Shown: positions 10,462 through 22,138, numbered from the stretch's first letter. The stretch: DNA of 64,000 nucleotides from Juglans regia (GCF_001411555.2 NC_049909.1:16974623-17038622), one strand, 5' to 3'. Made by a program: numbers and translations. The notes: generated by a model from the letters alone, not told the origin.

Positions 10462-12221
10462 ATGCCAGTTCCGCTTGCTCCATATCCGACACCTCCAGCG
10501 CCATATACACCACCTGCAAATGGTATCTGATGCAGTTCTATGCAAGATTACGCTTTTAAAACTGTAGATTCTCTTATCTTTTCGGTAAGATCAGGATTAG
10601 TCAAGAAATCTAGGCATCTTTCCAGTACCCTGTAATGACTAGCAAAAGATCTTCCCAAGGCAGTTATTTTTGGCTCATCATCCTAACAAGTAGATATATA
10701 TTGCTTCTATCAGTGATTAAGTCTGAGATTATATCTATGTTCATCATCAGGTGCACAGAGCCATCTTGTGTGCTCTGGATGTCTAAACCTTTTACTTTAC
10801 CCTGTTGGAGCAATGTCTGTTTGCTGTGCTGTTTGCCACGCAGTCACTGCTGTGCCACCTCCAGGTATGCTGTGTCTTTTTTTTCATCTCTTAATTTCTT
10901 CTTTGTTTTTATAACCCTGATACCATATCGATCGAAACTTGTAATTAGTTTTGATTCTCTTCAATCTCTATCGCACTAAGTAAGTAGACAAGTCCAAAGA
11001 ACAGTCACTTTCTGTTTGTATTACTCTTTCACAGGCACAGAAATGGCCCAGTTGGTTTGTGGCGGCTGTCACACCTTGCTCATGTTCATCCGTGGAGCAA
11101 CAAGCGTCCAATGCTCTTGCTGTCACACAGTCAATCTAGCCATGGAAGGTAACTATTTACTGCATAACTTGATTTACGAAATGCATCCTTTTCCCTCTTG
11201 AAACTCCAAAATAAGTTCTCTAATCTCTAGTATTTGTTAAGATGGAAAACCTTACCAACTGAGCAAACAAGAAATCATGCATACTGTCTGTAACAGCAAA
11301 CCAGGTGGCGCACGTCAATTGTTGCAACTGCAGGATGCTATTGATGTACCAATATGGAGCCCGAACCGTGAAATGTGCAGTCTGCAATTTTGTGACATCA
11401 GTTGGGGTCAGTTCATCTTTCTTTTAAACTCGATCTGTACACTTTGATAGAACTAAAGAGTTTCCTCCTAATGTATGTGACTCAAAGTTAAGACGACAGG
11501 ACTTCTAATCAGAAAATTGGAGTTAGCTGCTGTTTAAGGTGGATAACTTTGTTTGAGTTCATAAATAAATACAGCTTCAAGGCCAGCATGATATGGAGGG
11601 AAAGCAAATCACGCCAGGAAAAGAATAACAATGTTAGATCAAAAGACTTTCCATCACCCCCTTTTTTATCCAAAACTCTAACACACAAAATCCGCCTTGA
11701 ACCGCCCACCAGTTCAAATGTGCTCATAAGCAGCATTGTGGATATCCTTGAATATGTAAACCACTTCTTTTACCCCCATAACTTTGAGAGATATTAAGAT
11801 ATAAAATAAATAATTGAATCTATTATTTCCATCAACTTAAGCTTTTGAGACAAGTGGTGATTTCACATAGTATCAGAGCAGGTCATGTCCTGAGTTCGAA
11901 CCGTCCTAACTCTACACTCTACCTCATTTTATTAAATATTTCACGTGTTGGACCATCGATTAAGGGAGAGGAGAGTCTAGTCCACACATGAGGGAGAGTG
12001 TTAAGATATAAAATAAATAATTTAATCTACTATTCCCATCAACTTAAACTTTTGGTACAAGCGATAATTTCACAGATATTATATGTAAAATAACATGAGA
12101 ACTATTTAGTTCTAAAACTTCCCCTTTTTGATCTGTGTTCTTATCATGTTAATGGTGATGTCAATGGATGATGATGCAGGCCTCAGCAAGCACGAGTGCT
12201 GAACAGAAGTTCAACAATTAA
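10462..12221 (+). CDS. LOL1: LSD1-like zinc finger protein LOL1
   Basis: Five coding exons, 10462-10522, 10751-10864, 11035-11148, 11297-11406 and 12180-12221, all with GT-AG borders; 146 aa. The Pro-rich N-terminus [18 protein letters not shown] is followed by three LSD1-type C2C2 fingers beginning at C28, C67 and C105, each of the form CxxC, LLxYxxGA, then CxxC. The C-terminus is [13 protein letters not shown]. In Arabidopsis, LOL1 is a positive regulator of programmed cell death that antagonises LSD1; a nuclear or nucleocytoplasmic regulatory role is expected here. Each finger occupies its own exon with matching phases, which fits finger duplication. Intron 4 is enlarged by a TRIM retrotransposon (11795-12074). 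The start is supported by the conserved N-terminal peptide. No defect is seen. Confidence 0.95.
11795..12074 (+). mobile_element. TRIM retrotransposon, 280 bp, in LOL1 intron 4
   Basis: Two direct terminal repeats (11795-11867 and 11999-12074, about 75 bp) flank a 131-bp core. The core opens with a tRNA-Met-type primer site (TATCAGAGC at 11871) and closes with a purine tract (ACACATGAGGGAGAG). The target duplication GATAT is perfect on both sides (11790-11794 and 12075-12079). The left repeat has lost its first TG bases. There is no coding capacity. Orientation is the same as LOL1. Confidence 0.88.
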
Positions 12222-12849
12222 AACATCTATACATGAGCTACTAAGTTGTTGTTACAGATTCTACAACCTGGTTTTTCATATCATGAAACTGCCCATCAGT
12301 GCATCTTTCAGCAAGCCGAGGGTTTTTCTTTTCGTCAGTTGTACAGAGTTATTTTAGCATTAATGCGTGATGCTTTTGATGATGAATAAAGTTGGAGTTA
12401 GAAGTATGAAAACTATTCTGTCAGATGACTTTTGAGTGCATGCTTTTGGAACTGTTCAGATAAGAAGAAGTTCATTTTCCTTTACTTTGACGAGTGTGTA
12501 TTTATTAATGACATTAAGCACACGAGAATCCTTTGCATGAGATAATTTCTGCTTTTGATTTTTGAACTCGTCCGAGTGCATGAAACAATGTCTTGGCAGC
12601 AACCAATGGAAAATTATGTTTGGTACCAAAGAGATATTTCAGAGACGATAGATGTTTATGACCATGACTTTCATGAATAACCTCAGTACAAGGATTAATT
12701 CTACGAAATAATTAAAGACAACATAGCCTTTAATTCATGAGCACATAAAATGTCACAACAAAGAGGCCAACCGGTACCTCGTTACTTTATTGAGAACAGC
12801 TAAGCAATATTTTAACGGTAATGAGTCTAATGACACACATCTTTTCCGA

Positions 12850-13175
12850 CTGTTTTATTATTTCATTTTTTTTTTTTACTATTTTATTCTGGAATAAAAA
12901 TTTTAGAATATAACCTTCTTATATAGTTTAGAAGAAAATATATTCAATCAATCAACGTAATCATGTAATTTAATTTTATAAAAAATTGACTCGGAGAGCA
13001 AAAAAATGTCAAGTTTTATAAAATTTAATTTTTTTTAATTAAATTATATGATTACGTTGGTTGATTAAATTTATTTTCTTTTAGATTATACAAGAAGGTC
13101 ATGTTCTGAGATTTTTAATCCAAGTTCAAAGAGCAAAAGGAAGAAAAAAAAACGGTTGGATAGTAAAATAGTAGT
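12850..13175. repeat. foldback (inverted-repeat) MITE
   Basis: Two arms of about 150 nt pair around a centre near 12990-13010. For example, ATAACCTTCTTATATAGTTT on the left opposes its near complement around 13085-13102, and CAATCAATCAACGTAATCAT opposes ATGATTACGTTGGTTGATT. The RNA or single strand would form a long hairpin. Confidence 0.75.
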
Positions 13176-13189
13176 AAAGAAAGTTATTG

Positions 13190-13345
13190 TTTGTTTTCAC
13201 AGATGAGATAGAAGTTGAAAATTGAATAAAATATTATTAAAATATATTTTTTTAATATTATTTTTTATTTTGAGATTTAAAAAAATTAAATTATTTATTT
13301 TATTTTGTGTTAAAAAAATTATAATGATGAGATGAGATAGATATC
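13190..13345. repeat. AT-rich MITE-family copy
   Basis: It carries the family signature GAGATAGAAGTTGAAAATTG and ATAATGATGAGATGAGATAG. It is adjacent to the foldback repeat. Confidence 0.55.
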
Positions 13346-13346
13346 A

Positions 13347-13448
13347 TTATCTATATTTGAATTGTTGAATCAGCTGCTAACGCATCTTTTCCGATGTTAT
13401 CTATATTTGAATTGTTGAATCAGCTGCGAAGGCTGATTCAACAATTCA
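13347..13448. repeat. near-tandem duplication closed by a 17-bp perfect hairpin
   Basis: The stretch TATCTATATTTGAATTGTTG...CAGCTGC occurs twice (about 13347-13378 and 13397-13426). The second copy continues directly into its own inverse, so 13408-13424 pairs perfectly with 13432-13448 around the 7-nt loop TGCGAAG. Function is unknown. Confidence 0.8.
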
Positions 13449-14968
13449 CGTGGAAGAAACAAGTATGCTCATTTATTTCATCCTCAGCCACAACTTCTGT
13501 TTCTCTTTGAAAGCGCATCCTGAAACATGTGATCAGTAGTACTTCTTGATGGGCAATGATTCTTCTTTGTAGGACATGACAAGAAGATCTTAACAGATCA
13601 CTGACTCTCTCACCTGGTCGCTGAATATGCAATTTTTCTACGTCTCAACGTGGCCATTCTCATGTAAGAAACATGGTCCTTCTTGTTAAGAATGATGCGA
13701 AAAAAAAGTAAGATAAAATCGAAATTAATCATATACGAACACATGATTTATGTGGTTTAACAATTTACGTTCATAAAACTGTAGAGAATTTTATTCAAAT
13801 GAAAAATTAAAGATATAGTGCGGCCGTACAAAAATAGTGTATATATATATATATATATATAGAACCCTAATTGGCGGCCGTATAAGAGTTTAATACAATA
13901 TATAGTAAACTCAAAAAATTTGGTTCCAAATTTAGCCCCATTGAAAATTCACCAAAAAATTACAACAAATTCTTGTCGAGTTGGGTCATCAAATCGGGCT
14001 GCGACAAAACAAAATTAGAGTTTTTCTCAAAGTAGCTTATTCTTTTCAGATTCAAGAAGTTGGATTGTAATTTGTTTAGGATTTATATCTCTTAGAAAAA
14101 CAAAATAGTAACTTAATCAAATACATTATTTTTTATCATTTAAGTTCAGATTACTGATATGTTATATCATTATTTTTTTGTTTTTCCAACTAATTTTATG
14201 TCTTGTTAGTTTTGTAACCAATGAATTCATAAATGTTATCAAATTTTAGAAGAAAGTTGAAGAGTCTACCCATTATGGCTATTGACAACTAGTGTTTGTT
14301 ACTTTTGCACACTATATAAAATGCTTTTGATCCCTCTCTTCATTAATTCAAGCAAAGTTTGTGAGGATTCTCATCACTAACATCACAAAGTTTGCAGGGT
14401 GTTTCAATTTTCAAATGTTTTGTGAAAGTTAAGCCTTTAGATTTTCAAGTCAGGCAGCTGAGTCATATTTCAAGTTGAGGAAATTTAAGAAGAATAAAAG
14501 ATCAACCATGCTCAATTGCAGTGCAGACTCATCTAGATGGTTATCAGTGCTAGATTTCCCTCTACTATTTGACAGAGACAGCAAGCTAAAACTAGTTTTG
14601 TCTGCATTTTAGTGCCCCCACAAAGGTGATGATGATAATTACAATTAGACCGAAATGATCTGTACAAGACAAATATACACATCATTCTGAGGTTGATCGA
14701 ACAAAGTAACCAACAGCATTCTTACAAAGATTAAGACAAATTAAGTGTCAACTTAATTACCATGGAAACTCTTAGAAACAAGCAGTGGCCTTTTTGTATG
14801 CATCTTCAGATTCTTTACCCAGCACAACCTCAATCAAATCATGTTAATTTCCTCTCACAACCATTCAAAACCATACTTCTTGATTGATTGATTTCTTCCT
14901 GACACAACCATTCAAGAAACTAGTCCTGATTAAATACCATCTAGAGCTAGCCTATCTGGATCACAACT
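13449..14968. other. intergenic, no supported gene
   Basis: A minus-strand open frame at 13438-13632 (64 aa) has no domain I recognise and no clear splice partners; it may be an exon relic. A (TA)n tract lies at 13838-13861. Two GCGGCCGTA motifs flank it (about 13820 and 13874). Nothing else is recognisable. Confidence 0.4.
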
Positions 14969-15300
14969 TGAAGAATTCCATGGATCTAACTCATCTCATA
15001 AAACCAGTTCTACAAGAGATGATTGTTCATTCCTTATAAATATGTCCAAGACCTTATCCACAGGTAATGTATGATTATTCCTCAACACTCCCCTCACGTG
15101 CAAGTCAGTATTTTTTTCTAGTCTTTGTCACGAGGTAAGTAGTGTGGGTCCCCATTCGTTCTGTGGTAGGATTTGACATCATGAAGAAATTCATGAGTCT
15201 AATTCATCTCATAAAATCGATTCTATAAAAGAAGATTGTTTATTCTTTATAAATATGCCTAAGACCTTATTTACAGATAATGTGAAATTATTCTTTAACA
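14969..15300 (-). mobile_element. TRIM retrotransposon, 332 bp
   Basis: Direct repeats 14969-15087 and 15182-15300 (119 bp each) start TGAAGAA and end AACA. They flank a 94-bp core with a pyrimidine run CTCCCCTCACGTG at its left edge, which is the complement of a polypurine tract, so the element runs on the minus strand. The target duplication CAACT is perfect (14964-14968 and 15301-15305). There is no coding capacity. Confidence 0.88.
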
Positions 15301-15993
15301 CAACTTAACAAAAGAATTTTGAAGTTATGTGGAGCTGCAACAAGAAAAAGGAAGTAATTTTTGATATTTTGTTAAAATCACTATCAATGTACAACTTTGT
15401 AATATGCAGCCCCAGGACAAGAGGATAAACTTTAGAGGTCAGGCAAAAGGCGTTAGCCTTGAACTTGTCCTATATATTGATATTGCCTTGTCCACTTTGT
15501 AAACTGCCATGCATCATTAAATTGACAAGTGAAAAGCAATAACAATGACAGGAATACAAAGAAGAAGAAAATAAATAGACAACCGAAGGAATCTGATTCT
15601 TTAACTTAACGGATAGTGATGTTCTCTTGGGCTTGAATCATTGTGTTGACAGCTGAGACATTTATGTTGATTAAGATAAGAACTGAGCTTGAAAACAAAA
15701 AGCAAACATTGGATGATGTATTGGGGCCTGGGGGGATATTCATACTAACAAAACTGAACGTGCACAATGAAGTTACAAACATTTTCTTGTAGCAGATGGA
15801 GAACAGGTTTGGAGGGAAGCTATTTCTCCAATAGAAGAAATTGTTTTAGGCCTTTTACTTTTGCAATAATATGTTCTTTTCTACGTAGTGTTTGATTTTA
15901 TGGATAAATCAATTTGAACACCAAAGACATTTCTGTCAAGTTTGTATCAGGCATAAGTACTTCATAATTGTTGCTTCTCTTTGTCCTAGCCGA
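15301..15993. other. intergenic, no gene seen
   Basis: Unremarkable A/T-leaning sequence between a TRIM and a hAT MITE. The only open frame, at its right edge on the minus strand (15898-16203), runs into the MITE and is not a gene. Confidence 0.4.
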
Positions 15994-16752
15994 TAGGGTT
16001 GCTACCAGCCTACCAGCACCCCCCAAATAGGGGTGCCCCTGTCCTGGCCCCCATCCCCTCATGGGCGAGGGGACAGTTTGGGCCTCCATACCCCGACACC
16101 ACCCCCAGTGGATGGGTGCTCTCGTCCGAACGCTAGGGGGTAGATAGGATCCCACGACCGTTCGCCCCACCCTGCTCACCGACCACCCACGACGAATAGA
16201 CAACTAAAAATGCCAAAAAAATCCAAAACAATAAAATACAAATCCACAACAAATCGGAAAACAATAAAAAAATGTAACAAATATGACTTCTGAGCAAACA
16301 CTACAAAGAACCATGTAACCATGTCCACGAATGGTCATAGGTCTCTTCACAAACCCTCGACCATTCATGCTTCAGGAAGGAGAAGAAAAAGTGGAGGAAG
16401 AGGAGAAGAAGAGGACACGGCGGCGAGAGGGAGGGAGAGAGACAACGACTAGGGGGTGGGAGAGGGAGGAAGAGAGACTGAGAGAACCAGATAGGAATGA
16501 GAAAGAGGGGGGTGAGTTAAACCTAACCCCAATTGTTTTGGGGAGAACGATTTATTAAAGAAAATCTTTTTTTTATTTTTATTTTAAATATATATGGGCT
16601 GGGCAGAGTGAACAAGGTAAACCCCGTTCGGCATCTGCTTATCTGAGGCAGGGCCCCCATCCACAAACGGGGGCCATGCCGGATGCTCACATGCATTTGC
16701 CTTGGCCAAGCAGATGCTGAACGGGGTGGCGGTGCCCCTCCGCCCAGCCCTA
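15994..16752. mobile_element. non-autonomous hAT MITE, 759 bp, GC-rich ends
   Basis: The ends TAGGGTTGCTACC and (complement of the right end) TAGGGCTGGGCGG are hAT-like. They are bounded by a perfect 8-bp target duplication CTAGCCGA at 15986-15993 and 16753-16760. Both ends are rich in CCCC/GGGG palindromes (GGGTGCCCCTGTCC; GGGCCCCCATCC...GGGGGCCATGCC). The middle holds a GA-rich stretch (16375-16510). There is no transposase. End sequences differ from the hAT family at 1-4374, so a different source transposase is likely. Confidence 0.88.
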
Positions 16753-16869
16753 CTAGCCGAGATAAGCAAACCGAATCCACATCAAGATGACAAATATGGG
16801 CAAGATGACGAATGGATTTGTAATTCAAATTTAAAGACTTTTTTTAAAGAGAAGTACTACAGTCACAAA

Positions 16870-17012
16870 AAGATTTTACAAAAATAAACTCTCAAACTGA
16901 CATAATTTCATATGATATGAAAGATCTACTTTTCTATGAAGTAGATTTATAATTTAATGAACCACATCAAACTATGTCAGTTTGTAAATTTACTTTTATA
17001 CAAGGTTAAAAC
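16870..17012. repeat. short AT-rich inverted repeat (MITE-like)
   Basis: TTTTACAAAAATAAACTCTC followed by AAACTGACATA on the left is roughly complementary to TATGTCAGTTTGTAAATTTA on the right. A related sequence occurs at 47604-47760 and possibly at 61990-62120. Confidence 0.55.
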
Positions 17013-17540
17013 ATCTCTCTTAAAACAAAGTCATACCTAGCTCACCATTGATTGAACAAATATCCAGTTTCCTTCCGTTTTCCCTTCTTCATGAACCTCC
17101 GAGGGGCAAAACAAAACCTCCTAGAAATTGACAGCTTAAAGATTGCTTGCCCTGTTGCCCATGAACAAAAACTGCTACTATTTCTTGCTGCTGTACAAGA
17201 ACCAGATGTCATCATGTCAAGATAACTTGTTGACACTAGAACTTGGCAAAAGGAAATGTGCATACACAGGTCTATCCAGACTAACATCATCAAGACGCCG
17301 GGACACTACTATGAAAAAGTAAGTGGGAAGATTGAAAAAGGAAAGTATCTTCAACAATAATATCAATCTGCAGATGATACATGGTATATAATGTTTGCTT
17401 AGTAATCCGCATACATTATTAACAGGGTAAAATACAGGGAAGGGTGAAAATTGGAACGGGAACTAGAAAAAGGGAGGGGAAAATGCAATCTGCAAGTTTT
17501 ACTCCATCGATTCTACTCCTAAACTGATATTGTACATTGC

Positions 17541-20045
17541 TTATTCGTCACCCATGGCCAACTCCAATGCATAGTCATCCCTCTCCTGCAACATTCAACG
17601 CAATGAAAAGGGTGAGTTTGTTTGATTTCTTGTTCTTTATTGACACCTGTATTCCTCCGTTTTTGCTCATTAAATTCCTGTTTTTGGGGGGATTTAAAGG
17701 ATTAGAGGCTTACAACTGGTCCTCGGGCAAAATATCTTCCAAACTGAAGCCAGTATACCTGAATACACCAAAATTTTCAAATTACAGAGCATGTTAGATC
17801 AAAATAGTAATAAGCAGAATAATTCAAAAATACACCACTCTTTTTGCCCTCCTTTTACTTTCGTTCTAGGATATAGTCAGAGAACTGAACCAACATCACT
17901 TCAGGCATTTATACAATTCAACCTCAATGATTACACAAAAAGCACAATCACCAAGGACTTAGTTTACATATTTAAATCTCGAAGCAAAAATTCCAATTCC
18001 TATTTGACATCCAAAAATGCGGTTAGCACTCCATCTAATCAAATGGTTGTAACTATTTGTCTTACCTCATCCTCGTCTTGTGTTTCCACTTCAAGGTCAG
18101 ATGATGGGAAGCCCACACAAAGCAGTGCATACCCCTGCATTACAGAGGAAACAAACATAAACCTAACACATTTTTTAAGGAAAAAAGGAGGAAAAGATAT
18201 ATGAAGAAACATATAACTACAAAAGACCCACGTACACAGTAAACTGCATATGTGCTTCTGCAGTATAATGTTGCCACAAGGTCTTCCATAAGGGTAAAAA
18301 GAAGGTGCCTCACATCTAATAAAAGATGCTGAATGACATCAGGGAGTTATTGACCTTGTTTGTATAGATCTATGCATTTTCCAATGCATCGGGCTGGTAT
18401 AGAAAGTCCCTCTGACTAATGTTTCAGCATACTAGGTTAACTTACATGGATTCACTTTGTGATCAACAAAGTCCCTCTGACTCCCATGCATATTGTTTTC
18501 TTTTCTTGCTTACTTTCCTAGTGTTTTAGAGAAAAAAAAATCTAGCAGAAATTAAGCAGGCCAAAATCTTTTGCCTAAAAGCAAGTGTAAGAGCACCCTG
18601 TCAGTTAAATGACCATTTGTGCAAAGTATATCCAACTTAATGTGCCTATTACACATGTGAGATGGTTGTAAAGCTTGATCTAGTAAAATTGTTCAATTAG
18701 TCAGGGTCCTCAACAACAACATTTCTAAGACAGTTTTGATTTCATCTAGCTTCCAAAATCATCTCAGACAAACTGCACCGGATCATCTCAGAGATGACAT
18801 TCTTCTGTCAAATTGATCAATTCTTTGGACTACCACCCCAGATCATAATCTAGGAGTCAAAAAATTGATTTTTCAAGCACAATTATACAGGAGGAGCATT
18901 CAAATAGAGAACTTTCAGAACTGAGACCCTCATTCATGGTCACTACATGAAACCTGCAAGTAAAAAGGAATTGTGATCCAATTCCAAACGAAGGTAACAA
19001 TACGTACTTTTGATTTCAATTCTGCAGATATTCCTAGCGCTTCAGGCTGCCTAAGTTGTCCAGATTTGACACGTACAGCACAGCTAGTACAACAACCTGC
19101 CACATAGAAGAAGCTCTTCAGAAAGAGCAAGTTTAAAAGAGATGAGACAAGGCCAATGTTATAGTCGGTTTTTGCCCCCTTTTTTTCTTTCTTTTAAGTG
19201 TTGGAATAACAAATAAACTTTAGTTTTATAGAATAAAGTGAATAAAAAAGTGAGTAGGAATTATGAACCAGCATATTTGATCACTAAGGTAGCCTGTAAA
19301 TACTCAAATCTACTACCACCACATGGCTATCTGGAGATTCTAGCACTCCTTATGCTGGAACTGTTATTCAAAGTTCAAATCTCAACTAATGTTTCAGTTT
19401 CACGACTAGTCTACATTGGCACATACCATTATTGGGAGAATAAGTCGATTGCCCAATACAGGAAATCGTGCATATTTTCTGGAGTCTATGACTCTATGGA
19501 CCCTCTGGCTGCCTGAGGAGATGCAACATTGACATCCAACTAATGCGTCTTTTGGCTATGACTTACACTGCTATGACTATTTTCTGCAATTTATTCATTA
19601 CTTAGGACATCGCAAGTTTTTTGATGATGCTATGAGTATACCGTGACGGCAAATACCATACTCCGCCAAGAATGACATATAAATGAATGTCTGATCTGAT
19701 ATCATGATAAGTGAAAATATAAGACATATCATCATTAATATGAGGCAAGGTGAGCCTCCATTCTGATGTCATGATAAAGTATCTCAAGAGCCTATGCTAA
19801 GAAAAGAGTAAAAAACTCGACAATATAGTTATTAACTTATTATTCTAACAAGATGGTTAATGAACCAATGAATTAGAGAACAATACCGTGCCTGCAAGCG
19901 AAAGGAAGGGAGATGTTCTGAGATTCAGCAGTGTGCAGTATATACTGGTCCTGCATTTGCAGTTACAACCTAATGAACTACATGTGAATTCGAAAGTACT
20001 GATTATATTGGAGAATAAATATATACACACTCACAAGAACACACG

Positions 20046-20088
<43 letters not shown>

Positions 20089-20470
20089 TAGATTTTACTT
20101 TTTTAAGAACTCAACTAGGCCAAGAAATTCTAAAAAGAAAGTGTATACGATTCGGAAACAATTTGATTTCCTTTGTTTTTTTGGCGCATTTTCTTGGGAA
20201 CCTGGGAACCAAACCGGTTAGTAGTACCTCGGGAACGAAGAACTCGTGTACCACTCCACGTTGTCTGTCGTGAACGGTGACTTTATGGGTCGGGATCGAC
20301 GGAGAATGGCTGTTGCCGGCCTGAGCGGTGAATCCAGCGGGCGTTTGCAGCTCCGACGTCGTTTTTCGGCGACATTTTAAGGAACTCTTCTGCAAAGCTA
20401 ATTGCAGGCGAGGCGCTGGTCTCCGGTACACCGCAGTGCAGGAGGGATTGCAAGCAACTGTAAGGTCCAT
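17541..20470 (-). CDS. FDC2: ferredoxin C 2, chloroplast [2Fe-2S] protein
   Basis: Six exons on the minus strand, 20470-20228, 19950-19887, 19096-19008, 18134-18066, 17758-17714 and 17585-17541; 184 aa, all borders GT-AG and in phase. Residues 1 to about 57 resemble a chloroplast transit peptide (basic, Ser/Thr-rich, no early acids). The ferredoxin fold follows from PTHKVTVHDRQRGVVHEFFV. The cluster ligands are C100, C105, C108 and C138, matching the plant-type pattern C-x4-C-x2-C-x29-C. A C-terminal extension (DEVYWLQFGRYFARGPVERD...) distinguishes FdC2 from photosynthetic ferredoxins. FdC2 is an electron carrier in plastids, and mutants in grasses and Arabidopsis have altered chlorophyll and photosynthesis. 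The ATG at 20470 is preferred over the in-frame one at 20590 because the upstream residues have no counterpart in the family and the transit peptide fits. Confidence 0.95.
20041..20088. repeat. (CA)n(TA)n microsatellite in FDC2 intron 1
   Basis: A CA run merges into a TA run of about 19 units, within the intron between FDC2 exons 1 and 2. Confidence 0.9.
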
Positions 20471-21439
20471 CGTTGCCCTCTGTCGCTCCCTTCTCTTGCT
20501 CGGTATCGGGATAACGCAAAGAGATAGTGATCCAGAGGCCACGTCTATATAGAGTGATATGTAGGAAGGAGCTACGGACCGTCTGATCAATTTGACATAA
20601 AATCGTTTAAAAAAACATTATTAATTTTGATCTTATATGATTATCAGGGGAGGTATCATGAATTCCACATAAATAAACGAGTTTGTATTTAATATAAATG
20701 AATTTTGATAAAAACGGATTGATTCAAAAAGATAAATTAGTTGATTGCGGATCAATCACATCGTGATCGACTCAATTGGTTGTGGGGCATAAACTTTAGT
20801 TTTAATTTTGATAAATGAATTTTGATAAAAACAAATATATCTATTTAAATAAAATAATAAAAATGATAAATCACATGTTAATGAATAGCGTGGAAAATCG
20901 GGATGATAATTGACAAGAAACATTTCTCCCTTTTTTTTAATTTTATAAAGGAAAATTCAAAAAAATAATTTTAGTTTTAATTTTTACATTTTCTAACGAA
21001 TGCATACCCATACGATCTGGCAGAAATCCCATCCCCTAATCATAAACTTATCACAAAATTCCTGGTGGGGCATGTAGTAAGCCATATCGAAGACGCAATA
21101 CAGTAATCGTAGGACTCATGCGAGAAGAAAGTATAAAGCATGTATCAATTGAAGGACATTGTAAGAGTAATCACTTGTAAATAATATTTGACGTCTGAGT
21201 AGTTTTCACACCAGTTTTCAACAATTCAACCACAATCTTCTCGATCTCGTATTTTTTATAATAAGGATATCGGTAAAGTCGAGTAAAATTGGAAGGATTC
21301 CCTCTTTCAATTCTATTATGTGATCTTGGTGTCATTTGGGTGGTAACTCAGTAGGTTTTTCAAATACCTGTTAAATTTCTTGAGTAAGAGTTGTATTTTA
21401 GGACATAATGGCTGCTGTGATTTTTTAGTAGGAGTAGTA
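20471..21439. other. FDC2 upstream region, no further gene
   Basis: This probably contains the FDC2 promoter (TATATAGAG at about 20545-20553). From about 20600 it is AT-rich with duplicated GATAAATGAATTTTGATAAAA motifs (about 20690 and 20815). I see no gene. Confidence 0.4.
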
Positions 21440-21601
21440 GTTTACTATAAAAAAAAGTCCCCTGCCCTTACTAACAGTGTCCAGCAAAGACTTCTTCCCA
21501 CCCTCAAAGGTAGAGCTACTTTGTTTCATTCCTAACAACTGGATTTGTTTATCATTCTATATAAATTTTATTGATAGTTTAAAGAAGTCCTAAGTAATGG
21601 A

Positions 21602-21868
21602 TCATAAGGTGGCCAACCATTGGACTCTTAACACAGCATCACAAATACCCAAAGGAAGTAGGTAATAAGGTGAATAGAAAGCATTACCTTGAATTTTGGT
21701 GTTGACTTCTCGACAAAGTCCTCCACTATGAATGGTATCCCCGTTTGCCACCTTGACTGACAACTTCGTTGTTGGTTCTATGTATAAGCTTGTTCTTCTA
21801 TTTATGGAGGGGTCTAAGAAATTGTGGGTGCTACCTGAGTCCTCCAAAATCACCAACCCCTCTCTCAC
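21602..21868 (-). pseudogene. gypsy retroviral-type aspartic protease remnant
   Basis: The motif ILEDSGSTHNFLD is the catalytic DSG loop with the usual SxHNFxD continuation. About 70 residues later IC(D)AVLRVQWLATL corresponds to the conserved VLGxQWL segment that leads into the polymerase. A stop follows directly, and no polymerase can be read beyond about 50 further codons. It derives from the polyprotein of the surrounding element. Confidence 0.8.
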
Positions 21869-21965
21869 AATCTAACCATGAATTCTCATAGTGTTTGAAG
21901 TAAGAGTTCTAGTGATTGCATTAATGAAAATCTCAAGTTCCCCTTGGACAGTAGGTAACACACTT

Positions 21966-22138
21966 TGTAACGCTCCAATAGAATGCCCAAACTACATGGC
22001 CTATACTCTAAAAGAACTAGTCAATGATACAATTGGAACCACATTAGAACCTTATAAAGAGCAATAACTTCTCCTTCCCAAATAATGTGGGATCTCATAC
22101 ACCATCTACTATATTCTTGTCATATGGAGGGTATCACA
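21966..22138 (+). mobile_element. solo LTR, 173 bp family, copy 1 (in the gypsy element)
   Basis: It begins TGTAACGCTCC and ends GGTATCACA, with a perfect target duplication CACTT at 21961-21965 and 22139-22143. TTATAAAGAGC and TGTGGGATCTCATAC resemble an LTR TATA box and downstream region. It belongs with the copies at 27747, 29166 and 33916, and is younger than the gypsy element it interrupts. Confidence 0.88.

Noticed and set aside
10635..10979. 114-codon open frame overlapping LOL1 exon 2
   Set aside because: It is in another frame than the zinc-finger exon and spans introns; an out-of-frame shadow.
13438..13632. Small minus-strand gene of 64 codons
   Set aside because: No family recognised, no splice partners, and the 3' part overlaps the hairpin; listed only as a possible exon relic.
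20471..20590. Upstream in-frame ATG that would extend FDC2 by 40 residues
   Set aside because: The extension has no counterpart in the family and includes likely 5' UTR; the ATG at 20470 gives a normal transit peptide and length.
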